From: Emiliania huxleyi CCMP1516
Lineage: Eukaryota > Haptophyta > Isochrysidales > Noelaerhabdaceae
Assembly (NCBI RefSeq): GCF_000372725.1
Contig: NW_005201240.1
Coordinates: 31,683 to 95,682 of the forward strand
Reading direction: 5' to 3'
DNA length: 64,000 nt
This document shows, piece after piece, positions 43,212 to 54,071 of this stretch. Made by a program: the position numbers and the translations under genes. The notes under the pieces were generated by a model. The model did not search any database and was not told the origin of the DNA. It was given only the letters and a program-made list of their open reading frames with translations. The first letter of the stretch is position 1. Every line of letters starts with the position of its first letter.

Positions 43212-43409
43212 GTGCGCGCCGTCTCCTTCAACTACGCGCGCACCGAGCGGCGCTTCTTCGACAAGGAGCTCGAGGCCGACTTCAGGGCGCTCGAGGCGGC
43301 GGCGCCCGCCGGTGCCGAGGTCAGCATCGCGTCGCGCACCCGTGACGAGCAGACGTGGCTCGTGGCACCTAGAAGCGAGAGAGCGGCGTCGGCTGTTTTC
43401 TGCCCATTG

Positions 43410-43620
43410 CAGGACGGCGCAGGTGTCACCGCGCTGATGCTCGCCGCTGGCCAGGGCCACAAGCGGATGGTCAACTTGCTGCTGCAGCGCGGCGCAGAGA
43501 TCGACTTGCAGGACAGCAGCGGCGGCACCGCGCTGATGTGCGCCGCTGCCCACAACCACCCCGCCGTCGTCCTCCGCTTGCTTCGGGCGGGCGCGGATAC
43601 AGGACGGGACCCGGAGGGGT
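43410..43620 (+). pseudogene. Isolated ankyrin-repeat exon
   Basis: After a TTGCAG at 43405-43410 the DNA encodes DGAGVTALMLAAGQGHKRMV, NLLLQRGAEIDLQDSSGGTA, LMCAAAHNHPAVVLRLLRAG, two ankyrin repeats. It is then lost in a T-rich stretch before the next gene. It is probably spliced to, or inserted behind, the S9 fragment. Whether a product is made is unclear. Confidence 0.55.
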
Positions 43621-43731
43621 CTGGGGAGTGGAGCACGTGGTGGGGTCTTTCTTTTCGGCGATTTTTTTTTTCGGGCGGGCAAGATGCGAATTTTTTCTTT
43701 TTTACCCCGCGTCGTCGGATGTTGCCCGCCC

Positions 43732-45066
43732 ATGTCCAAGGAGGTCAGCGTCATGTCTGCTCCCGGCAGCCTGCTGCTCGAGAGCATTCTCTCGGAGGAC
43801 GAACAGTGCCTGGTTCTGCGCTGGCTGTCGGCACGGCACCTCACGCTCGTCTCGCAGGCGAGCAAGCGCTTCCGCATCCTATGCACGAGCGTCGCCGACG
43901 CGGCCATCATCGAGATGCGGGTCGGCGACGTGCCGGTGCCACACCTGGAAACCACCTTCCATCGGCTCGCGCGCTTGTGCGGCGTTCGCTTTGCGCCCGC
44001 AGTCTTCTACTCTGCGGCCATTCGCACAGCCTGTGACTTCAAGACCGATATCAGTATCGAGATTGCTGCGATCGAGAAGCTGCACGTGCTCGTGGGCGAT
44101 CAGCCGCTTGTCGACTCGTATCCTGAAGATGATCCTGGGCGGCACTTTGAGTTTGGAGAATGCGGCACGGAATGGATGAAGCATGCCATAACGCACACGG
44201 AGCATAGTCGCAGAAAGCACATCAAGCACAAGGACGTGGACGCTGCGATGCAGGTCTTCCTGCGCACACTCCCAATGCGAGCCGATGCGTTACTGCCTGA
44301 CGAGGAGGAGGACGACGATGACGATTGCGACTTCAAGAACAAGGACGACGGCGACGATGATGATGACGACGACGACGACGACGATATCGGCAGTATCGGC
44401 GTGGCCATCGGGCCACAGTGCGGCGAGCTGTACCTCAGGCTTTCAGGCCTGCTGCCATTTTGCTCAGACGGAGAATTCACGCGAGAATGGTACAAGACCG
44501 CAGCTGACTTCTTTCAAGAGCTCGAATCGGACTTCCCGTGGAACGGAGCGTACTGGCTTGCTTTGACTCGCGAGGACGCGATCGCCTATGCCATCCTTCA
44601 CGGCTACCTTGATGGCTTACAACCCGCATCTTTTGCGAGCAAAATGGAGTCGTTTGCGAGCGAAGTGGCGGAGGCTGACCCGGCAAACCTGCCGGCGGGC
44701 AAGGCGCTGATCTTAGCGGTCGCCGAGCGAGTCAGCACTACGCTGCAGCCATGTGCCAACCCCGTGTGCTGCCACCAGGCTTGTGACTGCCGACTGGCGA
44801 ACCCCCATGATGCTTATGCTGGGGGTCGTTGGAATGGCGGACCCCCATGGTTTCATAATCAGGAGCGAGGGGACTACGATGCCACAGCGCTCGAAACCCT
44901 GGGGGGCACCTGCCTGCCCTGCGTGGGCGGCTGCCCATCCGCGCGCTTCCTCCGCGAGGCCAACCGGCGCGTCCGCCAGTGGATACGCGAGGGTACACGC
45001 CACCCGGAGCGGACCCTCGCCAAGATCGACTTCAAGCTCGAGACCGGCGTCGCTAAGTGGTACTGA
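43732..45066 (+). CDS. Acidic F-box-like hypothetical protein
   Basis: 444 residues from ATG 43732 (MSKEVSVMSAPGSLLLESIL). Residues about 12-50 (LLLESILSEDEQCLVLRWLS, HLTLVSQASKRFRILC) look like an F-box or F-box-like helical module. A strongly acidic run (EEEDDDDDCDFKNKDDGDDD and more Asp) lies in the middle, about residues 185-220. The C-terminal third has cysteine clusters CANPVCCHQACDC and CLPCVGGC that could bind metal. No known family is recognised for the whole protein. One exon, with a stop at 45066. Base use is less GC-biased than in its neighbours. Confidence 0.55.
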   Translation: MSKEVSVMSAPGSLLLESILSEDEQCLVLRWLSARHLTLVSQASKRFRILCTSVADAAIIEMRVGDVPVPHLETTFHRLARLCGVRFAPAVFYSAAIRTACDFKTDISIEIAAIEKLHVLVGDQPLVDSYPEDDPGRHFEFGECGTEWMKHAITHTEHSRRKHIKHKDVDAAMQVFLRTLPMRADALLPDEEEDDDDDCDFKNKDDGDDDDDDDDDDDIGSIGVAIGPQCGELYLRLSGLLPFCSDGEFTREWYKTAADFFQELESDFPWNGAYWLALTREDAIAYAILHGYLDGLQPASFASKMESFASEVAEADPANLPAGKALILAVAERVSTTLQPCANPVCCHQACDCRLANPHDAYAGGRWNGGPPWFHNQERGDYDATALETLGGTCLPCVGGCPSARFLREANRRVRQWIREGTRHPERTLAKIDFKLETGVAKWY

Positions 45067-45573
45067 GGCCAAGCATCCAATGGCCAGTGTGCGCTGACGG
45101 CTTGATGACGAGCCTCGCCTCGCGACCGGCGACTGTACTTGCTCTCACGACGCGTGCCACTCGCGCAAGTACCACTGTGCCGTGACCACACTGCGTGCCG
45201 TGACCTGTGCCTCTCGCCTCTCTCTTCGGGTGGCTAACCTAACCTAGGGGAGAGGGGCTGCTTGCTTACTGTTCAAAAAGTAACAATACAGGGTGCGCGA
45301 GGGGGTCGCCGTTGCCGCGCCGCAGCGTACTTGGTCTCATCCCAGCCAATCAGCACCTAGCGGCGATCGTCGCTGACCGCCAAAACCTTTCCTTTCGCAC
45401 TTGCGTGGGACACCTACCGCGCACTTAACCTCCCATACCCCCCTGCGCGAACAGCACCACGAGACTTGCACGAAAGAGAGACTAAAAACCATGATTGGGT
45501 CCTCCCGCTGCTCAAATCGCTGGCGCCCGCCCGCCTCAGCAAGCGCGGGCAAGCGGCGATCGAAACAGAACAG
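45067..45573. other. Convergent 3' gap, no gene seen
   Basis: This lies between the acidic protein gene (+) and the YEG-repeat gene (-). No family or repeat is recognised. Confidence 0.35.
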
Positions 45574-46552
45574 TCACCGGCGCCTGGAGGTGCGCTCGCC
45601 CTGGCCAACAAGAGCGTACTTGTTGAGAGCGTCCGCAATGGGGCACTCGTCGAAGGCCCATGCACCTGACAGCTTCTTCTTCTGGATCTCCTTCTTCTGG
45701 ATCTCCTGAAACCCTTTGACCTGCTTGTGGATATCTGCCGTTGGCCAGTAGATCGTGATTTTGCCGTTGCCGACGGACTTGATCACGCCGGTCGCCGAAT
45801 GCTTGTTGACTACCATAGCCCCCTCTACCCAGCCCGCCGGCAAGGTCGTCTGGATGGCCTATGAACAGCCAGCGGGGGGTGAGAGATATTCGGATCGGCG
45901 TGTCCTCCTTCTCCTCCACCTCGTCCGCCGCCTCCTGCGGCTGCTGCTGTGGGCTCGGCTGCTGCTGCGGCTGCTGCGGTGGCTTCGGGGCCGTCCTCGC
46001 CCGCTTGGCGACGGGCTTCGCCGTCGCCGCCGCCGCTGCCTCCGCCTCCGCCGCTGCCGCTGCCTCCGCCACCTCCTCTGCGCGCAGCAGAGCACCTTGC
46101 TCGCCCTCGTATTGCCACACCGTGCCGTTGGGCTCCTTCAGGCGCACCATCCGCTCCGCGCCTTTGTCGCCCTCGTAGAGCCCAACGGCACCGTCGGCAC
46201 GCACCACGCGCACCACCCGCTCCGAGCCGCGCTTACCCTCGTAGTGGTACACCTTGCCGTTGGCAAACTCCTCGCGCACCCACTGCTCACTGTCTCCGTA
46301 GTAGCGAACCGTGCCACTCCTCGAGCAATGCGATCGCAGGAGTGGGCCAGACAAACTTGTGCCGTGCCGCAGCCTCCACTCGCAGCAGTCGCCCTTCTCT
46401 GAAACTGTGACAAAGATGTAGAGCTCGGGGCACACGCTCCTGAGCCACTCGAAGTGGTTGGCGCTGGCTTGGCGGCTGCTCGCGTACTTGCGCAGAGTCA
46501 CCTCACTGAGCGTCACCGACTCAGTGACGGAAGCACCGGCAGAGCGGTTCAT
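45574..46552 (-). CDS. YEG-repeat (MORN-like) protein with KOW-like tail
   Basis: The likely start is ATG 46552 (MNRSAGASVTESVTLSEVTL). Three units of about 23 residues follow: GKVYHYEGKRGSERVVR, GAVGLYEGDKGAERMVR, GTVWQYEGEQGALLR. They resemble MORN-type hairpins and are common in haptophyte and pelagophyte proteins. A disordered A/E- and P/Q-rich linker comes next. After a frame change near 45840-45860, taken as a small intron, the last exon reads LPAGWVEGAMVVNKHSATGV, IKSVGNGKITIYWPT and ends at 45574; that part resembles a KOW/SH3-like barrel. MORN repeats usually tie proteins to membranes or scaffolds. The function is not clear. Confidence 0.55.
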
Positions 46553-46721
46553 GAGCAACTCTATCGCAAAGGGTAGGACCACGACGCTCTGCCCACGGAC
46601 TTGCCTAATTAGAAAACCGCGCGTGACACGCTTTGAGCCAACGATTCGCGGACCTGTACATGTACATGTGCGTGTAAGGTCGCCGAGCCTGTCGAGCGAG
46701 CCGCTGTTGAGCACCATCGCG

Positions 46722-48040
46722 ATGCTGTCCATGCGCGCATGCTTCAAGCAGTCGCTGCCCTGCCTCCACCAACGCAATGCCCTCCCCTCCGCAACCGATC
46801 TCGGCGTGAAACGCTTTGAGCTGGAGTGGTGGCGCAAGCTCGGCGGCGACTCCCTTGAGCCGGTCCTCGCGAGCGGCGCCGTCGCCCTCCTCGACGCGCA
46901 GTGGATAATCAGCCACGCCGAGGCGGGCGGCGTCCTCAACCACCGCCAGGCACTGCCCGAAGAGGCCTTCCTCTCCCTCGCCGACCTCGTCAAGGCGACC
47001 GGCGATTTTGACCTTGCCGTCGCCGCGCTCTCCTCCCCGTGGCTGACCAAGGACCACCCCGACCCGCGCGGAGCCAACCTCACCCGTGTCGCGAGGGCGC
47101 TCAAGGCCCTGCTCTCGCATCCTCGCATCACGCGGCTCGGCGTCTTTTGGGACTTCGGCTCGCTGCACCAGCACCCCGACCCCCCCAACGGCGTCATGCG
47201 CAGCGAGGAGCAGAACGCGCTCTTCAAGCAGGGGCTGGGCTGCCTCGGCACGCTCTACTCCCACCCCCACACGACCGTGCTGCGGCTTACCTCCTTCCCG
47301 GACGGCCACAAGGCTGAGGACCAGCCCGAGGGCACCAACGTGGCCGAGTACTTTGACCGCGGCTGGTGCTTCACGGAGCAGAGCTGTGCGAGCCTGACAA
47401 AGTCCGGCCTCCTCTCGCTCGACCTCGGCAAGATGCGCGACGGCAAGGAGTACGACTACGGCCGCCTCCGAGCGGACTGGGGCCAGCACGGCGGCCGGCG
47501 CCCTCCGCTGCTGCCGTCTGCCTTCGCGGTGGAGCTGGAGAAGAAGAGCTTCACCAACGGCAAGGACGACAAGCCGCTCGTGAAGCAGCTGTACGAGGCC
47601 GCCTTCGAGGAGCAGTTTGGCAAGGCGACGGAGCTGAGCTACGACATGCTCGGCTGGGGCGACGCGGAGGCGGCGCAGCTGGCGGAGGTCCTCGCGAGCG
47701 GGGCAGCACCGCGGCTCGAGACGCTCTCTTTTTTCGGCAACAAGATTGGCGACGAGGGCTGCAAGGCGCTGGCCGCCGCCCTCGGCAAGGAGGGGGCAGC
47801 GCCGCGGCTCGAGAAGCTCAATCTCGTCGGCAACAGGATCGGCGAGGAGGGCTGCAAGGCGCTGTCCGCCGCCCTCAAGGAGGGGGCCGCCCCGAGCTTG
47901 AAGGCGCGAGACACCCCCTCGCCCCCCCCCCCCCGCCCAATGCTCATCGCGCCTCCTTTCGCGTGCAGACGCTAGAGGTGGACAACAAGGAGCAGCCTGA
48001 GCTGAAGGCCGTGTGCGAGGAGCGCGGCATCACGCTCTAG
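46722..48040 (+). CDS. Leucine-rich-repeat protein with WDFGSLHQ domain
   Basis: Exon 1 46722-47903 and exon 2 47969-48040 (GC...AG intron of 65 bp). The N-terminal 250 residues hold a domain recognised by LGVFWDFGSLHQHPDP, GLGCLGTLYSHPHTTVLRL and YFDRGWCFTEQSCASL. This form is seen in many microalgal proteins but not in model organisms; it may be a distant TIR- or sensor-like fold. At the C-terminus two RI-type leucine-rich repeats (LETLSFFGNKIGDEGCKALA, LEKLNLVGNRIGEEGCKALS) are capped by TLEVDNKEQPELKAVCEERG, the usual ending in these algal families. The start at 46722 leaves 170 bp to the divergent gene start at 46552, a likely shared promoter. Confidence 0.75.
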
Positions 48041-48950
48041 GCCTCTCGCTCGACGCAAAGCTCTGCGGTGGAGCGCGGCCACAGCCGCAGGGAGAGGGAT
48101 CCCCTTTGCCACCACTCGGATCCCCTCGCGGCCACCTCGGAGCGCTCGGTGCTGGGATGGGTGGCGCGCCGCGAAAGGTGTGTGGCGGGGCCGCTGTTCA
48201 TTAGATGAGGGCGTGCCGCTCCTGTGCGTGACCGGTATCGTCGTCGAGTATCGATGTCTGTGCATATGCCGAGCTCCCGCATGAGCAGCAGCTGTGGAGT
48301 CGATACGAAAGGACAGCATGGCGGCGACACCGCAAGCGCGTTCGGTCGCGCTCGCCCCGAGGCCGCCGCCGCCGTCGGTGCAGCGTTCGTGCCTGACTGA
48401 ACTGCTGGGCTCGCGCTTTGCCCATTGCACAGCGGTGGGTTGACGTGGCTACTGCCAGCCCGCGGCTTGTTCATCGGCGGGCTCGGGGCAGCATGCTTCG
48501 CGACCAATGCGTGCCCACGCTGGCTCTGCCCTCTCCGCAGCATCGTTGCGACGTTGGCGCCCACACCTCTTCCCGCGCACTCAACTTATCGTGCTCTACC
48601 CTGGTACTTGCGGCTCAACCTGATCGATGCGGCTGGACTGGCCACGTCCAGCGTGCATGCAGCGCGATCTCGCGTTACCGATGGCGCGCTGCACATCCGG
48701 GCTGCTTGCTTCCGCCGGCGCCGGCCCCGCCGCCGGCCGTGCCACTGTGCACGCAAGAGTTGGCGGGTGCCATGGGTATACTTTAATTCTTTTTGTACTT
48801 TAGTCTTTAAAGATTAAACCAAACCCTCTCCTCAAAAACATATTCCTGCATCCCCTGGTGGGGGCGGCCTGTTCCGAAAGAAAGAAACAAAAAACGATTG
48901 TACTTCAGAGAGTACACACCGAGACCTTGACCTGCACGCAGACCGACTGC
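48041..48950. other. Unassigned stretch
   Basis: Open frames on both strands overlap without family features. Nothing is supported. Confidence 0.3.
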
Positions 48951-49406
48951 CTACACCCCCTCGCCGACCGCCTCCTGCTCCTCCGCCACGGCAGCAGGGA
49001 GCACCGCGGCGGGCGCAGCAGCCGCTGGCGAGGTGGGCGTGTCGGGTGCAGACGTCGACGCGGCCAGTGCGGCGGCGGGCGCGGCGGCGGGCGCGGCGGC
49101 CTTGACGGGCAGCGACGCCTCCGAGCCCCGGCTCGAGAGCTGCGTCTTGTGGAGCGACACCATCGACGAGGAGCGCGAGGAGCCGCCGCCAGCAGTGCTG
49201 GCGCGACCCCACAGTGGGGCACCCCGCGCCAAGTCACAGACGCGGTCGGACCTGGCCGGCCGCCCGACGCGTCTCGCCTCGGGATCGGCGTCGTCGCGCC
49301 CGACGGAAAGGGCGTCTCGATCGGCGCCAGGCCGGGGAAGCCGTACGAGGGCCTTGCGCTGCCTGCCGAGTGGCGCAGAGGCGGATGGCGGCGGCGCGCG
49401 ATTCAC
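48951..49406 (-). CDS. Possible C-terminal exon, Ser/Ala-rich tail
   Basis: The minus strand from about 49190 to the stop at 48951 reads SSRSSSMVSLHKTQLSSRGS, EASLPVKAAAPAAAP and ends AAVAEEQEAVGEGV, with nearly every third base G or C, as in the host genes. The upstream part of the frame to 49406 is less convincing. It may be the 3' end of a gene whose other exons I cannot place. Confidence 0.3.
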   Translation of the reverse strand: MNRAPPPSASAPLGRQRKALVRLPRPGADRDALSVGRDDADPEARRVGRPARSDRVCDLARGAPLWGRASTAGGGSSRSSSMVSLHKTQLSSRGSEASLPVKAAAPAAAPAAALAASTSAPDTPTSPAAAAPAAVLPAAVAEEQEAVGEGV

Positions 49407-50270
49407 GCCTGGGGGGCTCTCCCGGTCTGCCGGGCTGGATTTGCTGTTTCACTGGGAACTGCCCCCCTTGCGAGTACACACTTACTCGTGTCAGGCTTGC
49501 GGCAGTGTCCCATTCGAGCGTGTCGTGTTTTTGCTACTGTTGCGGCCTAAAGTCTGTGCAGGTTGCGGAGGACACGATCCCGGCGTGAACACGACTAACT
49601 GACGGATCCGCTCCTGACAGTCGCACGCGCCGCGCTGCGGCGCGTGCGGCTGTCTTTGTTTGAAGTAAAAAGTCGAATCAGAGCGCCGTCGGCGTTGTCC
49701 TCCATTTTCCTCCCACGGACCGCCCGTCTGGCACCGCTCCGGGACGCACGCCGGCGAAGCATCATCAAGCTGCTTTACGGCCCCAGCATTGCCTTCCCAG
49801 GCTTAGCTAGACTGAAAGATATTGTGCACATGGTTAGTCTCTACAATATATACACTGACATTGAACCTCCCAGAGCTCGTCCCGGTCCGTCACGGCCATC
49901 CTCGGCCTCCGGAGGGCCCCCGGCCGCGGCGCGGTGCGGCGGCGTCACAAATCCGACCACAGAGCACCGGGACGCGGTCGGGCGATCTGAGGCCCGACTA
50001 GGCGTATGCATTGCCTATACAGGGCTATCACCTGGACCTATCAACAGGCGCCTGCGGCGCCGTGGTCAGGAGCTGCTGTTCACACTTGCACAGACTTTGA
50101 TACGGCACAGTAACTCAGCCAAAAAATATTTTTTTCTCAGCCTCTGAAAAAAAATTTTGGGTGGCCGAGTTTTCGCAGGTTACCTTGGTTACCAGGTTAC
50201 TTTTTCATTAGATATGTATAAATACTAAGAAATAAATACTGGTTTCGGGCTGTTGTTGCAGACAGAAAAG
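49407..50270. other. Unassigned, AT-richer stretch
   Basis: Plus-strand cysteine pairs (CCFTGNCPPCEY; CFCYCC near 49530) appear in one frame but without support. No gene is claimed. Confidence 0.3.
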
Positions 50271-50418
50271 CGCTTGCGCTTCGGCGGTAGTGATCTAATC
50301 ACCCGAATACCACGTTTCGGATCGCTCCTCATCGCAAACCCTGTCAGCAGTTCACCTACGGGTATGTTCGTAAGAGCTACATACACTGAAAAACAATCTC
50401 TCTCTCTCTCTCTCTGAA
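50271..50418 (-). repeat. Dispersed repeat B, copy 2
   Basis: The reverse complement of this stretch matches 6334-6467: a CT or GA run, CAGTGTATGTAGCTCTTACG, TGACAGGGTTTGCGATGAGG, then CCGCCGAAGCGCAAGCGCT. Similarity is about three quarters or more by eye. It is a mobile or dispersed element of unknown class. Confidence 0.7.
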
Positions 50419-50639
50419 AAACACTACGGCGCGCATGCGCGCAAGGTCTGCTAGTGACATAAAGGGCAGAAAGTGGGTCGGTTGTTTTTAATCTGGCTGC
50501 GCCACGAGCACGACGCTCCGGCTCCGGTGGTTTGCCTGTGTTAGTGCTAGCACGCGCCAGTCCGCACCTGTGTCCTGTGTCGAGCCTGTCCCTCTGTGTG
50601 ACATACAAATTCTTTTCCGACATGGTATTTGCGATGGTG

Positions 50640-51240
50640 TTTTTTACACATCACAAATTTACGTTTTTTTTTCTTTTAACTTTCTCCCTCTCTTTTCCCT
50701 GGATACTCTTGTTTGGGTGGTTCGGCCTTTTTTTTCCCTCCCTCCCTCCCTCCCTTGGGGGCCCCCCCCTTTTTTTTTTTTTTTCCCCCGGGCCCCCTCT
50801 TTTTTCCAAGCTTTTTCCTTTTTCCCCCTTTTTCCCCCTTTCTCCTCTCCTCTAAACCTTTCCTTTTTTAATTCCCTCCCAAAATTTTTTTTTTTCCCTG
50901 GGGGGGGGGGGGGCGGGGTTTATTTTTTTTCCCCCCCCCCGCCCCCCTTGGGGGTCAAGGCCCCCCCCCCCCCCCCGCCGACCGCGATTTCTTTTCCTTG
51001 TCCTTTTCGCTTCTTGTTTTTAAAACTCCGTTTCTGGCTATGTTCTTTTTTCTGCCAGTGCGCGCCAGTCCCTTGCCCAGTGTTGTGCAAGGGAGTTCCT
51101 TCTAAAACTCTTTTGTTTTTAAAACCCCGCTCCTCGCTCCATATGTTTCTTTACACACGCACCCCTTTGGGGTTACAGCCCCCCCCCCCCCGCCCACGAT
51201 TTCTTTTCCTTGTTCCGTTCGGTTCTTGTTTTTAAAACCC
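50640..51240. other. Homopolymer-rich, probably low-quality sequence
   Basis: Long T, C and G runs alternate, with two degraded echoes of a phrase (CGATTTCTTTTCCTTGT near 50985 and 51198; TTTTAAAACCCCGCTCCTCG). Like 23296-23820 it is most easily explained by poor reads. Any frame through it is not credible. Confidence 0.6.
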
Positions 51241-51581
51241 CGCTTGTCCCCCTGCATATGTCGTCTGATGTGTCACTGTGTGCGTCACATCAGTCTTGAT
51301 AGCAAGCACGGTCGATCCGTCAAAGCGATACACTCGTTCCTATCACGTTGGAGGGCTGGCACAGAGAGCGACAAGAAGGCGTCCGCACAGCAAGCCGCTC
51401 GGTCGATCACGTTGCTCGCTCGATGCCGGCGTAAGGGATATGTTCTTTTTTCTGCGCGATATAAGCGCGCCGCCTCCCTGTTTGACCGCCTCTCTCCACC
51501 CGCCTCCCGCCTCACCACCACATCCGTTCCGCTAGCTCCCTGTCTTGAGCGGCACCTCCGCGGCACTCGCTGCGGCGGCGG

Positions 51582-53538
51582 ATGCTCTATGCCAACAAGC
51601 AGGACGTTGAGGCGGACCTCCGCGTCCAGCTGCTGGCGATCCGTGAGCGAGAGCTCCGCTTCTACACGGCAAACTGCCGGACCATCGGCACGCAGGTGCC
51701 GCCTGCCTTCTCGCCCCTCGCTGCGCCCATCGCCCGCTGTGGAGCGGGCCTCACCCTCGTCGCTGTTCGCGCGCCTGCCCAGGCGTCCGTGTTTGCCGGC
51801 TTTGCGTTCGTCTGCTTCGAATACGGAGTGCGGTTCGAGGGGCGCGAGGTGGTGGGTCAACTCGACGACGCGCCCTCCCAGCCGCCTGCGGCGCCCTCCC
51901 AGCCCTACGCGCCGCCGTCCCCTCCGCCGCCGCCCGGCTTTCTGGCCGAGGCGTCGGCGACACCAGAGGCGCTGCGGGTGCTGTTTGTGCTGTGCGCGAC
52001 GGCGGCGATGACGCTCAACCTGGGGGCGATGTTCTTTGCAAACTGCCTCGCCCTCTTCGGCCCGGGCCTCGCGCTGCGTGGCGACGGCGTCGAGGCGATG
52101 GACCGGGCGGTGGACGGACTCGCTCTCGAGTACCGACTCGTCTTCCTCGCCTTCTTCCTCGGCACCCTCTCCTTCCTCGCGATCGCCTTCATCTACTCGC
52201 TGATGCAAGGAGACATCATCCTTTCCGTTTTTTTCATTTGGGGGGTGCTTTACCGGGTCGGGGACCCGCCCCCCCCCCCCCCCCCCCCCGCGCCGTCGAG
52301 CGGCATCAAGGGACTCGTCAGTGATCAAGCATATCGGAGTGGCAGGCACACCCTCCCCTACCCCACGGTACCCGAAACCACCCTCCCAATGGCAGGCACA
52401 CCCTCCGCGCCTTCAAGCGGCTCTACAAGCGCTTCCGGCTCCCTCCCGCCCTCGCCCACTCTGGCAACTTCAACGCGCAGGACCGAGATCGCCCGAGATC
52501 ACCCGAGATCGCCCGAGATCACCCGAGGTCGCCCGCCACCGCCCTCTCACCCGCGCGGCCTCCCTCAGGACGGGTCACGCATGGTGGACCCGCTCGTGCA
52601 GGAGGCGCAGGTGGCGGCGCTCTCGCGGCGCGCACCAGCGGCTCGAGAAGCTCTGGACTCGTGCGTCGGAGTGATCTGAGGCCTCCTCCGCCAACAGGCA
52701 CGCACAGTGGCTCGAGAAGCTCGCGCAGCGCAAGCGGTGCCTCGACTGGCCGCTGCGGCAGTATCTCTACCTCCGCCTCTTCTTTGACGACTTTGTCGGC
52801 GTGTCGGCGGAGGTCTTCGAGCTGCGCTACCGCGGCCACGCCACCGCGCCGCGCGGCGCGGGCGACGCGATGACGAGCAAGGTCCTGCAGGCGAACCCGT
52901 TGGGCCGAGGGCGGGGAGGGACACGTCCACGACACGTCCACTACACGTCCACGACACGTCCACCATATGCCCACGACACGCCCACGACACGCCCACGACA
53001 CGCCCACGACACGCCCACGACACGCCCACGACACGCCCACGACACGCCCACGACACGCCCACGACACGTCCACGACACGCCCACGACACGCCCACGACAC
53101 GCCCACGACACGCCCACGACACGCCCACGACACGCCCACGACACGCCCACGACACGCCCACGACACGCCCACGACACGCCCACGACACGCCCACGACACG
53201 CCCACGACACGCCCACGACACGCCCACGACACGCCCACGACACGCCCACGACACGCCCCCCAAGCGCTCGAGCTCAACAACAACAATAGCAGTCAGAGTG
53301 GTCCTACTCCTAATCGTGAGAATGGTAATCACCAAAGGCGATCGAGCTCAACCGCTGCTCCGAGGGCGCCGCCGTCGACTACTCGCCGCACGTGCAGCGA
53401 GCGCTGAGCCAGGCGAGCCTTAGCAGAGCCTCAGCGTTTTGCGGGGTCGTCCACTCACTCACCCACCCCTCAGCGTACCTCAGCAGTGTACCGTGCTCAG
53501 CCCAGGCGAGCGGAGGCGACGCCGACGACGCGGGCGGA

Positions 53539-53569
<31 letters not shown>

Positions 53570-54071
53570 CGCCGCGCGCCGCCAGGGCGGGCGGGGCGGG
53601 CGCGCGGCGCAAGCTGCCGATGCGGCGCGTCCCGGGCGAGGAGAGGCGGCGTCCTCTCTCGGAGCATTCCTCGGAAGCTTCCCGGAGCCTTCCTGTAGGC
53701 GCCAGCCGAGCGAGGAGGGCCGGCGGGGCCTGCTCGGCGGCGGCGACGTGCCGAGCGACGCGTACCGGCAGAGCAGCTTGAGTAGCGCATACCCTCCGAC
53801 CGAGCTCTCGCTGCTGGGGGGAGGGGGCGCCGCCGGCAGCCAGGACGGCGGGGGCAGCAGCTCGCAGCACGCAGCCTGCAGCGCCGGGCGTTGGCCGGGC
53901 GGGTGCGCGACCGGCCCGCACCAGGCCGGCTGCTTCTCGCCCTCCCAGCTCCTCTCGACCGAGTCGCCGACGGCGTCGGAGGAGGACAGCGTCAAGCCCA
54001 GCCGGCCGCGGAGGTGGGACATGGGAGGGTGGCTGGTGGAGCGCGGGGAGCAGCTGCTCCAGAAACTGTGA
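51582..54071 (+). CDS. Four-TM Orai-like membrane protein, multi-exon
   Basis: Exon 1 (51582-51695) MLYANKQDVEADLRVQLLAI, RERELRFYTANCRTIGTQ; exon 2 from 51783 ASVFAGFAFVCFEYGV, then LRVLFVLCATAAMTLNLGAM, FGPGLALRGDGVEAMDRAVD, YRLVFLAFFLGTLSFLAIAF. TM1 with GFAxVxxE resembles the pore helix of Orai calcium channels, but the Glu is one residue closer than in animals. Further exons: GRHTLRAFKRLYKRFRLPPA (around a GC...AG intron 52346-52395), GSRMVDPLVQEAQVAALSRR, HAQWLEKLAQRKRCLDWPLR, IELNRCSEGAAVDYSPHVQR and a disordered tail to the stop at 54071. The family is widespread in microalgae. The calcium-channel role is a guess; a membrane location is well supported. Introns are rich in tandem repeats. 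Confidence 0.65.
52340..52406 (+). repeat. 50-bp intron with perfect 17-bp flanking repeat
   Basis: TGGCAGGCACACCCTCC at 52340-52356 and 52390-52406. The GC...AG intron is 52346-52395; splicing gives AYRSGRHTLRAFKRL. Confidence 0.85.
52921..53257 (+). repeat. 11-bp ACGACACGCCC satellite, about 30 copies
   Basis: Nearly perfect tandem array of ACGACACGCCC, with a few variants reading ACGACACGTCC at the left end and near 53064. It lies inside an inferred intron between LRYRGHATAPRGAGDAM and IELNRCSEGAAVDY. Related 11-mers occur in introns of the GT31-like gene (about 10311-10338), bestrophin (about 7770-7787) and beta-galactosidase (about 32457-32475). Confidence 0.93.

Larger units (their letters stand above)
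42639..43376 (+). pseudogene. Fragment of an S9 (prolyl-oligopeptidase family) peptidase
   Basis: Three exons keep frame: about 42639-42803 (TTVRVRDSAGDEWRDLVNFP, YGEEGNMVEFAGTVSSFKSV), 42871-42975 (DATTGAELETIAYDPKSNTA, GILLDDDTKE) and from 43212 (VRAVSFNYARTERRFFDKEL, EADFRALE, VSIASRTRDEQTWLV). The order VSFNYxRxxxxxxDKxxEADF...SxxRDExxWLV is that of the beta-propeller half of S9C-like peptidases. The chain ends soon after WLV; the hydrolase domain with Ser-Asp-His is absent. What follows is an ankyrin piece, so this is a broken gene or part of a chimera. Confidence 0.65.

Noticed and set aside
45536-47251. A 571-codon minus-strand frame spanning the YEG-repeat gene and the LRR gene's 5' part
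   Set aside because: The upstream half is antisense to the LRR protein exon; only the part below 46552 has YEG repeats, so the start was placed there.
52921-53257. CRISPR-like look of the regular repeat array
   Set aside because: Units are 11 bp without spacers, in an intron of a eukaryotic gene; it is a minisatellite.
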